Counted from the stretch's first letter, positions 41,967 through 51,619 are shown. The stretch: DNA of 64,000 nt from Pseudomonadota bacterium (GCA_021323675.1 JAJPKP010000011.1:1-64000), one strand, 5' to 3'. Notes: generated from the sequence alone by a model not told the origin. A program made the numbers and translations.

Positions 41967-44405
41967 CTACACGACGATGCTCAGCATCTTGTTGGGAACG
42001 AAGATGATCTTCTTCGGCTGTTTGCCGGCGAGATGGCGCGCGACGCCGTCGCTTTTGAGCGCGAGGCCGGTCACTTCGGCTTCTCCGGCGCCCGCGGCGA
42101 CCTGCAGGCGATCGCGGAGCTTGCCGTTAATCTGCACGACGACGGTTACGGTCTCTTCGCGCGTCAGGGCTTCATCGAACTTCGGCCAGGGCTCGAGATG
42201 GACGGACCGCGAATGTCCGAGTGCGCGCCATAGTTCTTCGCCGACATATGGCGCCATCGGCGCGAGCATCACAATGTAGCTTTCGACGACGAACCGATTC
42301 ATCTCGGCGGGTTTCAGCTTCGAGAGGTGATTCAGATGATCCATCATCGCGGCGACGGCGTTGTTGAAGCGCATCCGTTCGATATGTTCGGTGACGATGC
42401 GAATGGTCTTGTGCGCCTTGCGCAAGGTGTCTTCCGACGGCGCTCCGTCGGGGCATCCGGCGTCGGCGTAGCGACGGACCATCGTCCATACGCGGGCGAT
42501 GAACTTGCTGGTGCCGGCGACTCCGCCTTCGTTCCAGTTGGTGGCTTCGTCGAAGGGGCTCATGAAGAGTTCCCACAGCCTGAGCGCGTCGGCGCCGTAC
42601 TTGTCGATCATGGCGTCGGGCGTGACGACGTTGCCCTTGCTCTTGGACATTTTCTGTCCGTCAGCCGCCCAGACCATCCCCTGGTTGCGCAATACGGGGA
42701 AGGGCTCGTTGAATCCGATCAGACCGGCATCGTACATCACCTTGGTCCACATCCGCGCGTAGAGCAGATGCATGACGGCGTGCTCGGCGCCGCCGACGTA
42801 GAGATCGACGGGCAGCCAGTAATCGGCGGCCTTGCGATCGAAGGGCGCCTTGTCTTCATGAGGCGACGCGAAGCGCAGGAAGTACCACGATGAGCACGCG
42901 AAGCCATCGAGAGTGTCGGTCTCGCGCTCGGCGGGTCCGCCGCACTTCGGACAGGTGGTGTTGACGAACTCGGGTACGTTGGCGAGCGGCGAGCGTCCGG
43001 TTCCGGACGGCTGGTAATTCTTCATCGGCGGCAGCCGCACCGGCAGTTGATCGTCGGGGACCGGAACGATCCCGCATGAGCCTTTGCAATAGACGATCGG
43101 AATGGGGCATCCCCAGTAGCGCTGGCGCGAGATCAGCCAATCTCGCATCCGGTAGCTGATGGTCGGCTTGCCGATTTCGTGTTCCTCGGCATATTTGCAA
43201 ACGGCGCGAATCGCTTCCGCGGTCGCCATCCCGTTCAGGAAGCCGGAGTTGATCGCGATGCCGTGGTCGGTGAAGGCGCGATCGGCGGGGGGCGCGGAGC
43301 CGTCGGCGGGCGCGGTTACGCGCGGAATCTCGAGTCCGTACTTCGAGGCGAACTCGTAGTCGCGCTGGTCCTGTCCGGGCGCGGCCATGATCGCGCCGGT
43401 TCCATAACCCATCAGCACGTAGTCGGCGATCCAGATCGGGATGTCCTTGTCGGTGAAGAGGTTGTGCGCATAGGCGCCGGTGAAGACGCCGGTCTTCTCC
43501 TTCACCGTGGACATCCGCTCGATCTCGCTCTGGCGGCGCGCCTCGGCGGCGTACTGTTCGACGGCGGCGCGCTGCGCGGGCGTGGTGATCTGGGCGACGA
43601 GCGGATGCTCGGGCGCCAGAACCATGAAGGAGACTCCGAATACGGTGTCGGGCCGGGTGGTGAAGAAGCGAACTTCCTTGCCGGGATGGCCGGTTACGGG
43701 GAAGGCGAGTTCCGCGCCCTCGCTGCGGCCGATCCAGTTGCGCTGCATCAGCTTGATCGGCTCGGGCCAGTCGATGCGGTCGAGGTCTTCGAGCAGGCGG
43801 TCAGCGTACTGGGTGATCCTGATGTACCATTGCTCGAGGTCTTTGCGGGAGACGGGCGAATCGGTGTGCCGCCAGCAGCATCCGTTGACGACCTGCTCGT
43901 TGGCCAGGATGGTGCGGCACTTGTCGCACCACCATTGCGAGCCGGTGGCGCGGTAGGCAAGGCCGCGTTTGTAAAGGAGCAGGAACAGCCACTGAGTCCA
44001 TCGATAGTACTCGGGCGAGGACGAGTTTATCTCGCGCGTCCAGTCGTAAGCGCATCCGGAGATGGTGAGCTGGCGCTTGAAATTGGCGGCATAGCGCGGG
44101 ACGGTTTCGGTGGGATGAGACTGGCGCAGGAGCGCCTCGTTTTCAGCCGGCAGGCCGAACGCGTCCCATCCCATCGCGTGCAGGACGTTGTAACCCGCCA
44201 TCCGCTTGTAGCGGCCGATGACGTCGCAGGGGACGTAGTTGTGCAGATGGCCGACCGACAGACCGTTGCCGGAGGGGTAGGGGAACATCTCGAGGACGTA
44301 AAACTTGGGACGTCCGGGATCCTCGCGGGTGAGGTAGAGCCGGATCTGGTCCCACTGTGCCTGCCAGTAGGGTTCGATTTTTTTAGGGTCGTAGCGTTCG
44401 TCCAT
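41967..44405 (-). CDS. leuS: Leucyl-tRNA synthetase
   Basis: An 812-residue class I synthetase charging tRNA-Leu. It shows the HIGH-type motif FPYPSGNGLSVGHLHNYV, PAENEALLRQ, the CP1 editing domain with TTRPDTVFGVSFMVLAPEHP and MGYGTGAIMAAPGQDQRDYEFA, a zinc-type segment with TCPKCGGPAERETDTLDGF, LYVGGAEHAVMHLLYARM, and the KMSKS loop DGQKMSKSKGNVV. In the editing motif a Gln is found where E. coli has His (PGHDQRD). The ATG at 44405 starts at MDERYDPKKIEPYW, the usual N-terminus. The rest of the open frame upstream is not conserved. Confidence 0.97.
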   Translation of the reverse strand: MDERYDPKKIEPYWQAQWDQIRLYLTREDPGRPKFYVLEMFPYPSGNGLSVGHLHNYVPCDVIGRYKRMAGYNVLHAMGWDAFGLPAENEALLRQSHPTETVPRYAANFKRQLTISGCAYDWTREINSSSPEYYRWTQWLFLLLYKRGLAYRATGSQWWCDKCRTILANEQVVNGCCWRHTDSPVSRKDLEQWYIRITQYADRLLEDLDRIDWPEPIKLMQRNWIGRSEGAELAFPVTGHPGKEVRFFTTRPDTVFGVSFMVLAPEHPLVAQITTPAQRAAVEQYAAEARRQSEIERMSTVKEKTGVFTGAYAHNLFTDKDIPIWIADYVLMGYGTGAIMAAPGQDQRDYEFASKYGLEIPRVTAPADGSAPPADRAFTDHGIAINSGFLNGMATAEAIRAVCKYAEEHEIGKPTISYRMRDWLISRQRYWGCPIPIVYCKGSCGIVPVPDDQLPVRLPPMKNYQPSGTGRSPLANVPEFVNTTCPKCGGPAERETDTLDGFACSSWYFLRFASPHEDKAPFDRKAADYWLPVDLYVGGAEHAVMHLLYARMWTKVMYDAGLIGFNEPFPVLRNQGMVWAADGQKMSKSKGNVVTPDAMIDKYGADALRLWELFMSPFDEATNWNEGGVAGTSKFIARVWTMVRRYADAGCPDGAPSEDTLRKAHKTIRIVTEHIERMRFNNAVAAMMDHLNHLSKLKPAEMNRFVVESYIVMLAPMAPYVGEELWRALGHSRSVHLEPWPKFDEALTREETVTVVVQINGKLRDRLQVAAGAGEAEVTGLALKSDGVARHLAGKQPKKIIFVPNKMLSIVV

Positions 44406-44587
44406 CGCGGATGCGCACAAAGCCTTTCGGGAGGTCAAGTCTATCGCGTCCATCCGGGGCGTGAAACGGGCGTGGTGCGCGGGCGGCCGAAAGGCGAATA
44501 CGAGCTCGCCGCGATGAAACGAACAGGCGTTAGGCTTGCTTGACATAGCGCGATCGGGCGCGTTATTCGCACAAGAGCCTTGAACAG

Positions 44588-45463
44588 GTGGTACGGGAAG
44601 TGACGCAGACGCTCTCTATCGTGACCGATTCAAGTGTGGATTTGCCGGGCGAAGAGATACGGCGATGCGGGATCGAAGTAGCGCCGATCCAGGTCGCGTT
44701 CTCGACCGAGTTTTTTCGCGACGATGCGCTGCAGCGGGCGGAATTTTATCGCCGGTTGCCGAGCGAGCCGCGCCTGCCGGTGATTGCGGCCGCGATGCCG
44801 GCGGATTTTCTGGCGGCATATCGCAAGGCGAGCGAGCGCGGCGCGAACGTGCTGTGCCTGATCAATCCCTTCGAGTCGTGCTCGACGTACACGGCGGCGT
44901 ATTCGGCCGCGGTGGTCGCCAAACGCGACCATCAGATCTCCGTCGATGTGCTCAACACGGGGCGCGCGCTGGTCGCGCTCGGCGCAACCTGCATCGAGGC
45001 GGCGGAGATGGCGATGCGCGGGGCGGGCCTGCAGGAGACGGTGGCGGCAATCGAGGAAGCGACGCCGCAGATTGATACATATCTTGCCCCCGCGACCAGC
45101 GAGTACCTGGAACGCGACGGGCGCATCTCGATCTACGAGATGACGGTGGGATCGCTGCGCGGGATGCTTCCGCTGATCCGCGTATGGGGGCGCGTAGCGG
45201 TGATTGATAAGGCGCGCACGCAGGCCGAGAATATCGAGAAAATGCTGCGTCGCGCGGAGCAGGAGCTGGGCGGCCGGGATGCGACGATGGTGGTGAGCCA
45301 CGCGTCGAATCCGCAGGGAGCCCGGGAACTGGCGGAGGCGGCGAAGGCGCGGCTCAAGATCAAACGGCTCGTAACGACCGAGCTGGGACCATCAGCGGGC
45401 GGTTACTGCGGCGCGGGCACGGTAGGACTGGGATGGTGTCCGGCGCTGGCGAAGCTCAACTGA
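44588..45463 (+). CDS. DegV-family fatty-acid-binding protein
   Basis: A 291-residue DegV protein, a family that binds a fatty acid and serves fatty acid kinase systems in Firmicutes. Hallmarks: LSIVTDSSVDLPGEEIRRCGIEVAPIQV, PAAMPADFLAAY-like segment, VDVLNTGRALVALG, and GPSAGGYCGAGTVGLGW at the C-terminus. The usual SQPS-like lipid motif is altered here. A GTG at 44588 is used; another GTG at 44600 is possible. It is divergent from leuS and 21 bases before the LLM flavin gene, and no fatty acid kinase is nearby. Confidence 0.82.
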   Translation: MVREVTQTLSIVTDSSVDLPGEEIRRCGIEVAPIQVAFSTEFFRDDALQRAEFYRRLPSEPRLPVIAAAMPADFLAAYRKASERGANVLCLINPFESCSTYTAAYSAAVVAKRDHQISVDVLNTGRALVALGATCIEAAEMAMRGAGLQETVAAIEEATPQIDTYLAPATSEYLERDGRISIYEMTVGSLRGMLPLIRVWGRVAVIDKARTQAENIEKMLRRAEQELGGRDATMVVSHASNPQGARELAEAAKARLKIKRLVTTELGPSAGGYCGAGTVGLGWCPALAKLN

Positions 45464-45484
45464 CGTGCGCAAGGGAGTGACGAA

Positions 45485-46615
45485 ATGAAATTCGGAATCT
45501 TCTACGAACACTCGGTACAGAAGCCCTGGAGCCGCGAATCGGAGTTGCGCGCGTATCACCAGGCGCTGGAGCAGATCGAACTGGCCGACGAGCTCGGATT
45601 CGACCAGGTCTGGGAAGTCGAGCATCATTTTCTCGAGGAGTATTCGCATTCCTCGGCGCCGGAGGTGTTTCTGGCCGCGGCCGCGGCGCGCACCAAGCGC
45701 ATCCGGATCGGCCAGGGAATCGCGGTGTCCCTTCCGCAGATGAACCATCCGGCGCGCATCGCGGAGCGCGCCGCCGCGCTCGATCTCATCTCGAACGGGC
45801 GGCTCGAATTCGGAACCGGGCGATCGGCGACCTGGACCGAAGTGGGCGCGTTCGGAATCGATCCCGACAACACCAAGGAGATGTGGGACGAGGTCATCCG
45901 GGCGATACCGCGGATGTGGACCGAGGACGAGTTCGAGTGGAACGGCAAGTATTTCAAGATGCCGCCGCGCAACGTGGTGCCGAAGCCGATCCAGGATCCT
46001 CATCCGCCGATGTGGGTGGCGGTTTCGTCGCCGGAGACGGCGGTGCAGGCGGCGGAGCGCGGGATCGGGATGCTGGGGGTCACGCTCGGCACGCCGGCGG
46101 ATTACAAGCGGTTGGTGTCGGACTATCGAAGGATCATCAAGCATTGCGATCCGGTGGGAAAATTCGTGAACAACCAGGTGAACGCGGCAAGCTGGCTCTA
46201 TTGCGGCGAGGATGAGAACGAGGCGCGCGCGGTCGGCGGCGCCGCGGCATTCAATTTCTTCCGCACCGCGGCGCATCTGGTCGGGCTCGGCGGGATCTAT
46301 CCGTCGCACGCGTACACCGCCCAGGCGAACGCGACGGCACTGCTCAGCCAGGCGGAGATCTTTTCGCTGCGCGAGGGTTTTCCGGTCGGCACTCCGGAGC
46401 AGATCGTCCAGAACTTGCGCTATTGGGAAGAAGTCGGAGTCGAGCGCGTCGTGTGCATGATCAATTTCGATCAGCAGATTCCGCAAAAGAAGGTGCTTGC
46501 CAGCCTGGAGCGGTTCGCCAAGTACGTGATGCCGGAGTTTGCGGAGGACCGGAGCGCGGCCTCGACGCCGGGTTCATCGAAGAGCGGTCCCGAAGCTCCG
46601 CCGATGCCTGCATAG
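45485..46615 (+). CDS. LLM-class flavin-dependent oxidoreductase
   Basis: A 376-residue luciferase-like monooxygenase-family (TIM-barrel) enzyme using FMN or F420. It has FGIFYEHSVQKPW, IELADELGFDQVWEVEHHFLEEYS, IRIGQGIAVSLPQMNHPARIAERAAALDLISNGRLEFGTGRS and GTPEQIVQNLRYWEEVGVERVVCMI. The EHHF motif marks the group of alkanal/alkane-sulfonate type monooxygenases. It lies with an acetoacetate-decarboxylase-like gene and Rieske genes downstream, so it may belong to a degradation or modification pathway. Twenty C-terminal residues are Pro/Ser-rich and probably unstructured. Confidence 0.88.
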   Translation: MKFGIFYEHSVQKPWSRESELRAYHQALEQIELADELGFDQVWEVEHHFLEEYSHSSAPEVFLAAAAARTKRIRIGQGIAVSLPQMNHPARIAERAAALDLISNGRLEFGTGRSATWTEVGAFGIDPDNTKEMWDEVIRAIPRMWTEDEFEWNGKYFKMPPRNVVPKPIQDPHPPMWVAVSSPETAVQAAERGIGMLGVTLGTPADYKRLVSDYRRIIKHCDPVGKFVNNQVNAASWLYCGEDENEARAVGGAAAFNFFRTAAHLVGLGGIYPSHAYTAQANATALLSQAEIFSLREGFPVGTPEQIVQNLRYWEEVGVERVVCMINFDQQIPQKKVLASLERFAKYVMPEFAEDRSAASTPGSSKSGPEAPPMPA

Positions 46616-46654
46616 GCGGTCACGCCGTTCGAGCGAATTTCAGGAGATACCCAA

Positions 46655-47365
46655 GTGCCAGACGAAGGACGCGCTCGCCATCAGGATTATCTAATCGAGT
46701 TGCCGAAAGATCGGCGCGGGTATCCGCCGCTGCCGTGGGTTTGCGCGAAGGTTCGGTTGATCAACGTGTACTTCGAGGTTCTCAAGGGGCCTCTGCTCGA
46801 TCGGTTGCCGCCTGAGTTCTGCCGCACGTCGCCCGCGTATTGCCGGCTGATAATCGCGGAGCATCCCGAGACGCCGGCGGGCGCGTTTCGCGACGCGACG
46901 ATCGCGCTGGGATGCAGGATGAACATGATGCCGGCCGCGTTCGTGGCGGCATCGATCACCGACAACGATAAGGTGCTCGAAGCGGGAATCTTCGAGCGCG
47001 GGTTTCCGAACGCTTTTGGCAGGATAGAGTTCGATGCGGATGGGAGCGGGGCGCGCGCGCTCGTCAGCGACGCGCAGGGGCCGCTGATCGAGGTAGTCCT
47101 GCCGACCCTCCAGACAATCGAGCCGAGCCGCCTTGCCTACGATCATGTCGATGCTCTGAAAACGACGATGGAAGGCAAGACGGAGCTTTTAGCCACCAAG
47201 CCCGATCTCAAGATCGAGCACGCCGCGATCTGCAAGAACGCGCGCGTCGAATATCCCGCCGAGCGTCCGGACACGCCGTGGCAGGCGCTACGATGCCGTA
47301 ACGTTGTCAGCGCGCAGTTTGTGCGAGGCACGCGGACGTTTGATGCGGCCCGTCCCCCGGGCTGA
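46655..47365 (+). CDS. Acetoacetate-decarboxylase-like protein
   Basis: A 236-residue protein tentatively placed in the acetoacetate decarboxylase superfamily because of LPWVCAKVRLINVYFEV, LPPEFCRTSPAYCRLIIAEHPETPAG, a long central region with GCRMNMMPAAFVAASITDNDKVLEAG, and GFPNAFGRIEFD. The catalytic lysine of true acetoacetate decarboxylases is not obvious, so it is probably a distant member with other chemistry. It lies 39 bases after the LLM enzyme and 92 bases before a Rieske protein on the same strand. Family placement is by eye only. Confidence 0.45.
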   Translation: MPDEGRARHQDYLIELPKDRRGYPPLPWVCAKVRLINVYFEVLKGPLLDRLPPEFCRTSPAYCRLIIAEHPETPAGAFRDATIALGCRMNMMPAAFVAASITDNDKVLEAGIFERGFPNAFGRIEFDADGSGARALVSDAQGPLIEVVLPTLQTIEPSRLAYDHVDALKTTMEGKTELLATKPDLKIEHAAICKNARVEYPAERPDTPWQALRCRNVVSAQFVRGTRTFDAARPPG

Positions 47366-47457
47366 GCGGATGCTTCCGGTGCGGAAATTTTGTTGACCGG
47401 ATTTCAGTCGCGCGCTACGAAAATTAGACGATTTCCGTGACCATCGGGAGGTGGTTG

Positions 47458-48396
47458 ATGCGCTACGGGGGATGGTACCAGATTGCTTTTGAGCGCGAGC
47501 TTGAGCAGGCCGTGAGCTCGGTGCCGGTGGGAGATCGCCGGCTGCTCATCGTTCGGCATCAGGGCGAAATCAACGTTTACGACGCCATCTGTCCGCATCG
47601 CGGCGCCGACCTTGGTATCGGCGGCAAGCTGGTCGAATCCAACATTATTACGTGCCCCTATCATGGGCATCGCGTGTCGCTGGGAGGCGAGGGCGGGGGA
47701 CCGTACTGCGTCCGCAAGTATCCCGTACAGGTGCGCAGCGGGCTCGTCTTTGCGCTGATCGGCGGTTTTGAAGAAGGCAAGCTGCCGGAGATGCTCGATT
47801 ACCTGGAGCGCACGCACAAGATCTTTCCCGGCTTCACCAAGACCATCAAGGTTCCCCCCGAGATGGTTATCGAGAACGCGTTCGATTGGGCGCACTTTCC
47901 GCCCGTGCACGATGTGATCAAGGTGGAGTACGGCGAGCCGACCATCGAGGATGGCGTGTTCACCGCTACCACCACGCTGCGCGTGGGACCGTCGATGTGG
48001 CAGGGGACCGACGACGGGTCCCATCACGATGACGGCTCGACGTGGGTCGAGGTGCCGCTGCTGGCGCGCGCGTACAGTCCGAATCTGACGATTACGCAGG
48101 TCGCGGTGGGTGGCGGCGACCATCCGCATTTCGTGATCGCATCGGCGGTGCCGATGCTGGACGGAACTTCGACAATCCGGCTGTCGGTTGCGATGCCGCG
48201 ACTGGCGGAAGGGATCGATCCTCCGCAGGAGCTTGCCGATATCATCCTGCAGTTCGAGAGCATGGGGCTCGAGCAGGATCGTCCGGTATGGGAGAACCTG
48301 GCGCTCGACATGACGCCGCAGTACACGGCGGACGACGAGAACGTTCTGAAGTACCGAAACTTCTGCGAGCGCTTCATCCTTAACGGCCGCGCCTGA
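47458..48396 (+). CDS. Rieske [2Fe-2S] protein, ring-hydroxylase-like
   Basis: A 312-residue protein with an N-terminal Rieske domain: AICPHRGADLG and TCPYHGHRVSLGG, the paired Cys-x-His and Cys-x-x-His ligands. A possible mononuclear iron site follows in ENAFDWAHFPPVHDV (Asp, His, His). This is the layout of oxygenase alpha-like proteins, shorter than most. The ATG at 47458 has GGGAGG 6 bases upstream; seven earlier codons are open but lack it. It converges on a second, larger Rieske oxygenase gene, 39 bases away, encoded on the other strand. Substrate unknown. Confidence 0.85.
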   Translation: MRYGGWYQIAFERELEQAVSSVPVGDRRLLIVRHQGEINVYDAICPHRGADLGIGGKLVESNIITCPYHGHRVSLGGEGGGPYCVRKYPVQVRSGLVFALIGGFEEGKLPEMLDYLERTHKIFPGFTKTIKVPPEMVIENAFDWAHFPPVHDVIKVEYGEPTIEDGVFTATTTLRVGPSMWQGTDDGSHHDDGSTWVEVPLLARAYSPNLTITQVAVGGGDHPHFVIASAVPMLDGTSTIRLSVAMPRLAEGIDPPQELADIILQFESMGLEQDRPVWENLALDMTPQYTADDENVLKYRNFCERFILNGRA

Positions 48397-48435
48397 TGAA
48401 TCCGGCGGGACGGCCGCGCAAGCAGGCGGGATGAA

Positions 48436-49581
48436 TTATCCCGAACTCTGACCGCGGCTCGCATCGCCGCGAAGCATCGAGGGCGGCCGGTCGTTAGAGG
48501 CAGCCGCCGAAGGCTCGGTGTCGAGCGGCACGCCGCATCGCGAGAGCACTTTTCTCAGTTCTAGCAGAACCGGAGACACTTCGGCGTTCCAGTCTTCTCC
48601 CTGCTCGTCCCACGCGCGCTGTTCGGCCTCCACCGCCAACCGGTCCTGCTCGAACACCGACTGAGCGAAGTAGCGGATAACCGGCCAGGCGAGAGAAAGA
48701 ATCAGCGGAGTCTTCGGCCGCCGGACCATCAGGATACCGAAGCTGCGGTTGGTCCGCTGATCGGCATCGAGGGGCACGTACGATGCCCACAGCCTGATCG
48801 CGGGGACATCGGAGTGGGCGCGCAGGACGGTCAGCTCCTGATGCGGGTAGTTGGTCCGTATCGTCATGAGCTCGTAGTCGCGTTCGATGGCGGATTGATC
48901 GCTCTTTCCGCCCATCACGAGAAAGTCGGCGCCGACGTGCTGCTTGCCGCCTTCGAATTTGTATTGAGCCTCGGTCCAGTTGGGGCCGGTACGGTAGTTC
49001 AGCATCACGGGCTGGATTCCTCCCATGAGGCTGCGATGAAGAAACTGATGGTTCATGTCCATCAGGTTTTCGTGCATGAAGGTGTAATGGCACTTGAGCG
49101 TGCGCTCGAAATACATCGTGCGGTATTCAGGTGACGACCACTCGGGGATGGACGGGAATTCGGTTTTATCGGCCAGATCGGGGTTGCCGGGGAAGATGAA
49201 GAGAAGGCCGAATGCCTCGCGGCACGGGTAGCTGCGGACGCATCGCGCCGCCTCCGGCATCTTGCCGCCGTCGGCGAGGTAGGGGATGCGCGCGAGGCGT
49301 CCCGTCGAGCTGTAGCACCATCCATGGTAGTTGCACTGCAACTGATCGCCCTTGACGACGCCGAGATGGAGCGGGAGCTGGCGATGGGCGCATCGATCTT
49401 CGAGGGCAAACACGGAACCGCTTTCGGTCCGGACCACAACGATCGGATCGCCCGCGAAAACAACGGGGAGGGTGCGCCCTTTTTTAAGATTGGCGGATAG
49501 GGCAACCGGGTACCAGAAATCTGGATGAATTCCGATTCGGCGAAGATCAGGATCGCTGGAAAAACCGCCGGAAAGTTTCAT
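48436..49581 (-). CDS. Rieske oxygenase (vanillate-demethylase-like)
   Basis: A 381-residue Rieske mononuclear-iron oxygenase. The Rieske ligands are in DRCAHRQLPL and CNYHGWCYS, and the catalytic iron site is HENLMDMNHQFLHRS (Asp, His, His). It begins HPDFWYPVALSANLKKG, typical of the vanillate/cholesterol-type oxygenases. The ATG at 49581 has GAGG upstream and fits the family; the open frame to 49671 does not. It starts 7 bases after the O-methyltransferase stop, so the two are likely an operon, one making and one removing or modifying an O-methyl or aromatic group. The C-terminal 30 residues are disordered. Confidence 0.88.
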   Translation of the reverse strand: MKLSGGFSSDPDLRRIGIHPDFWYPVALSANLKKGRTLPVVFAGDPIVVVRTESGSVFALEDRCAHRQLPLHLGVVKGDQLQCNYHGWCYSSTGRLARIPYLADGGKMPEAARCVRSYPCREAFGLLFIFPGNPDLADKTEFPSIPEWSSPEYRTMYFERTLKCHYTFMHENLMDMNHQFLHRSLMGGIQPVMLNYRTGPNWTEAQYKFEGGKQHVGADFLVMGGKSDQSAIERDYELMTIRTNYPHQELTVLRAHSDVPAIRLWASYVPLDADQRTNRSFGILMVRRPKTPLILSLAWPVIRYFAQSVFEQDRLAVEAEQRAWDEQGEDWNAEVSPVLLELRKVLSRCGVPLDTEPSAAASNDRPPSMLRGDASRGQSSG

Positions 49582-49588
49582 GCCGACC

Positions 49589-50251
49589 TCAGCGTTTACG
49601 AACCATCGTGAGACCATCCGCGATTGCCAGCATGACCGCCTCGACGCGATCGTCGCGGGCAACAAAGTCATTCAGCTCGCGGATAGCCCTGGTGTCCTCA
49701 CTTTTGTCTTTGTCGTTCAGTACCGTGCCGCCCCACAGGACGTTATCGATCAGGATTAGTCCGTTCGGGCGCAGACGCTTCAGAATTTCTTCATAGTAAG
49801 CACGGTAGTTGGCCTTGTCAGCATCGATGAACCCGATATCGAAGCGATAGGACTCAGGCAGCGATCGCAGCGTTTCGAGTCCCGGGCCGAGTTTGAGCGT
49901 GATTTTGCCGGCGACGCCGGCCTTTTCCCAGAACCGGCGAGCGACGGCCGTCCACTCCGCGCTCACATCGCAGCACAGAAGCTTGCCGTCCGGCGGGAGC
50001 GCGCGGGCAACGCATAACGAGCTGTAACCGGTGAACGTTCCGACCTCGACCGCGGAGCGGGCGCCGATCGAGGCGGTAAGGATGCCCATAAAGGTGCCCT
50101 GCTCAGACGCAATCTCCATCATGCTGATCGGTCCGAGCCGCGCGGTTTCTTCCGAGAGTTCGCGGCGTACGGGGTCGCCGTTATGCCCGTGCGCGACGAC
50201 GTATTCGTACAACTCCGGAGACAGGTTGATGAATTTATTAAGGCCGGCCAT
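49589..50251 (-). CDS. O-methyltransferase (caffeoyl-CoA/catechol OMT family)
   Basis: A 220-residue Methyltransf_3 protein. It has MMEIASEQGTFMGILTASIGARSAVEVGTFTGYSSLCVARALPPDGKLLCCD, then LGPGLETLRSL, FDIGFIDADKANYRAYYEEILKRLRPNGLILIDNVLWGG, the metal-binding Asp-Ala-Asp-Lys and Asp-Asn of this family. These divalent-metal enzymes methylate catechol-type oxygens. It leads a two-gene operon with the Rieske oxygenase. The natural substrate could be a catechol or flavonoid-like compound; that is family knowledge, not visible here. Confidence 0.9.
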   Translation of the reverse strand: MAGLNKFINLSPELYEYVVAHGHNGDPVRRELSEETARLGPISMMEIASEQGTFMGILTASIGARSAVEVGTFTGYSSLCVARALPPDGKLLCCDVSAEWTAVARRFWEKAGVAGKITLKLGPGLETLRSLPESYRFDIGFIDADKANYRAYYEEILKRLRPNGLILIDNVLWGGTVLNDKDKSEDTRAIRELNDFVARDDRVEAVMLAIADGLTMVRKR

Positions 50252-50341
50252 GGCGAAAAGGATTGCATCTTCACCGCGAACAGGAAAGCGAGTCGGTGAA
50301 GTGCCGATCGCGTGCAGGGAAACCTGGCGGGATGAGTCTTG

Positions 50342-51619
50342 CTATTTGCCGCCCAGGTAGGCGAAATCGCCGCGCTCGTTGACCGTCAGGGTGCCGGTGA
50401 AGATCGCGGGGCGCCGATCGCTCGTCGCAATCTTGTAAATCATCTCCGGCTGCCCGACTTCGAAGAACGAATCGTCGGCGCTCAGCACGTAGAGCTTTTC
50501 GCTGCCGTCGGTATCGGTAGCGCCGATGAACATCGAGCCCGTCGCGGTCAGGATCGGATCGCCGAGTGATTCGAGCTCGGTGCCGAACGGAGTCAGCTCT
50601 CCGCGCTGGAGGCGGATATCGAGCTTCTGATGCGCCAGGCGGAAGACCACCGGCAGCCGCGCGCATCCTGCCAGAACCGCCGTGGTTCCATCCGCCATCA
50701 GGCCGGGGCGACCGGGAGACAGATAGGTCACGGGGCCGAGCGGGGTCGTGGTGCCGGTCGGCAGAATTCGCGCCATCGAGCCGTTGCTGTAGAGAAAGAG
50801 AGCCGAGCCCGAGGAGGTTTTCGCCGTGAACGCGATAAGTGTTCCCTGGGGCGAGGGCAGAGTGGCAGGCAATCCGAAAGGCCGCGCGTAGCGGCTGTGA
50901 TTCGGTCCGTATTCGCCTTCGACCGCCAGCTCAGAGATTCCGTTTTGCCGCGATGCGATCAGGAGTGACTGGCGATGCCCCTGCGGCGCATCCTTGTCGG
51001 ATTTATCGGGCGGATAGGCGAGCCAGGCGTTGAAGACGACCTGTCCGTTTTCCCCCATCTGCGGACTGCCGAAGGCGAGCACCGCGATCTCATGCCCCTG
51101 GTTGGTTTTGTCGCCGGAGTGGGCGAGGCAGGAGAGGGTGCCGTTCGAGTAATAGAAGAGCGCATCGCGTTTGTCAGCCATATGCGACATGAACGCGATA
51201 TTTCCCTTGGCGTCGGCGACGGGATAGGGGTCGCCATTCAGCAGAGGGGCGCAATCGTGATTGGGAGCCGGGTCCACGGCGCGCGCGACGCGGTAGGGCG
51301 GCGCGACGTTGGGATCGCCGACATAGACTCCCCACTTGATCTTTTTGTCTTTGCTGGTGGTTTCCGCGCCGAACAGCACGCGCCCGTCCGGCATCATCGA
51401 GGGCACGCCGAGCTCGGAGAAGGTGGTGCCATCGGGAGCGGGAAGGCCGACCGCGGTGACTAGAACTGGCTCGCCGTCGCTGTCGCTGGCGTACAGGACG
51501 TTGGAGGTGGAATCTTCGAGGCTTGCCCCCTCGCCCTGGAGTGTGAGGGAAACGGCGTGAGCGCTAACCGCGTACCCGAGTAACAGAGCGAGCGCGGGGC
51601 CCAAAGCCCTGATTTTCAT
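50342..51619 (-). CDS. Secreted NxxGxxAF-type repeat protein
   Basis: A 425-residue exported protein with a signal peptide (ALGPALALLLGYAVSAHA). It is made of several degenerate beta-propeller-like units, each with a xxxGxxxF/L-type strand: MMPDGRVLFGAE, DAKGNIAFMSHM, MGENGQVVFNAW, SPQGTLIAFTAK, MADGTTAVLAGC and NERGDFAYLGG. Proteins of this kind (choice-of-anchor or NxxGxxAF repeat families) are common in Myxococcota and relatives; function is unknown. It is upstream of the O-methyltransferase by 90 bases on the same strand but is probably separate. Confidence 0.65.
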   Translation of the reverse strand: MKIRALGPALALLLGYAVSAHAVSLTLQGEGASLEDSTSNVLYASDSDGEPVLVTAVGLPAPDGTTFSELGVPSMMPDGRVLFGAETTSKDKKIKWGVYVGDPNVAPPYRVARAVDPAPNHDCAPLLNGDPYPVADAKGNIAFMSHMADKRDALFYYSNGTLSCLAHSGDKTNQGHEIAVLAFGSPQMGENGQVVFNAWLAYPPDKSDKDAPQGHRQSLLIASRQNGISELAVEGEYGPNHSRYARPFGLPATLPSPQGTLIAFTAKTSSGSALFLYSNGSMARILPTGTTTPLGPVTYLSPGRPGLMADGTTAVLAGCARLPVVFRLAHQKLDIRLQRGELTPFGTELESLGDPILTATGSMFIGATDTDGSEKLYVLSADDSFFEVGQPEMIYKIATSDRRPAIFTGTLTVNERGDFAYLGGK

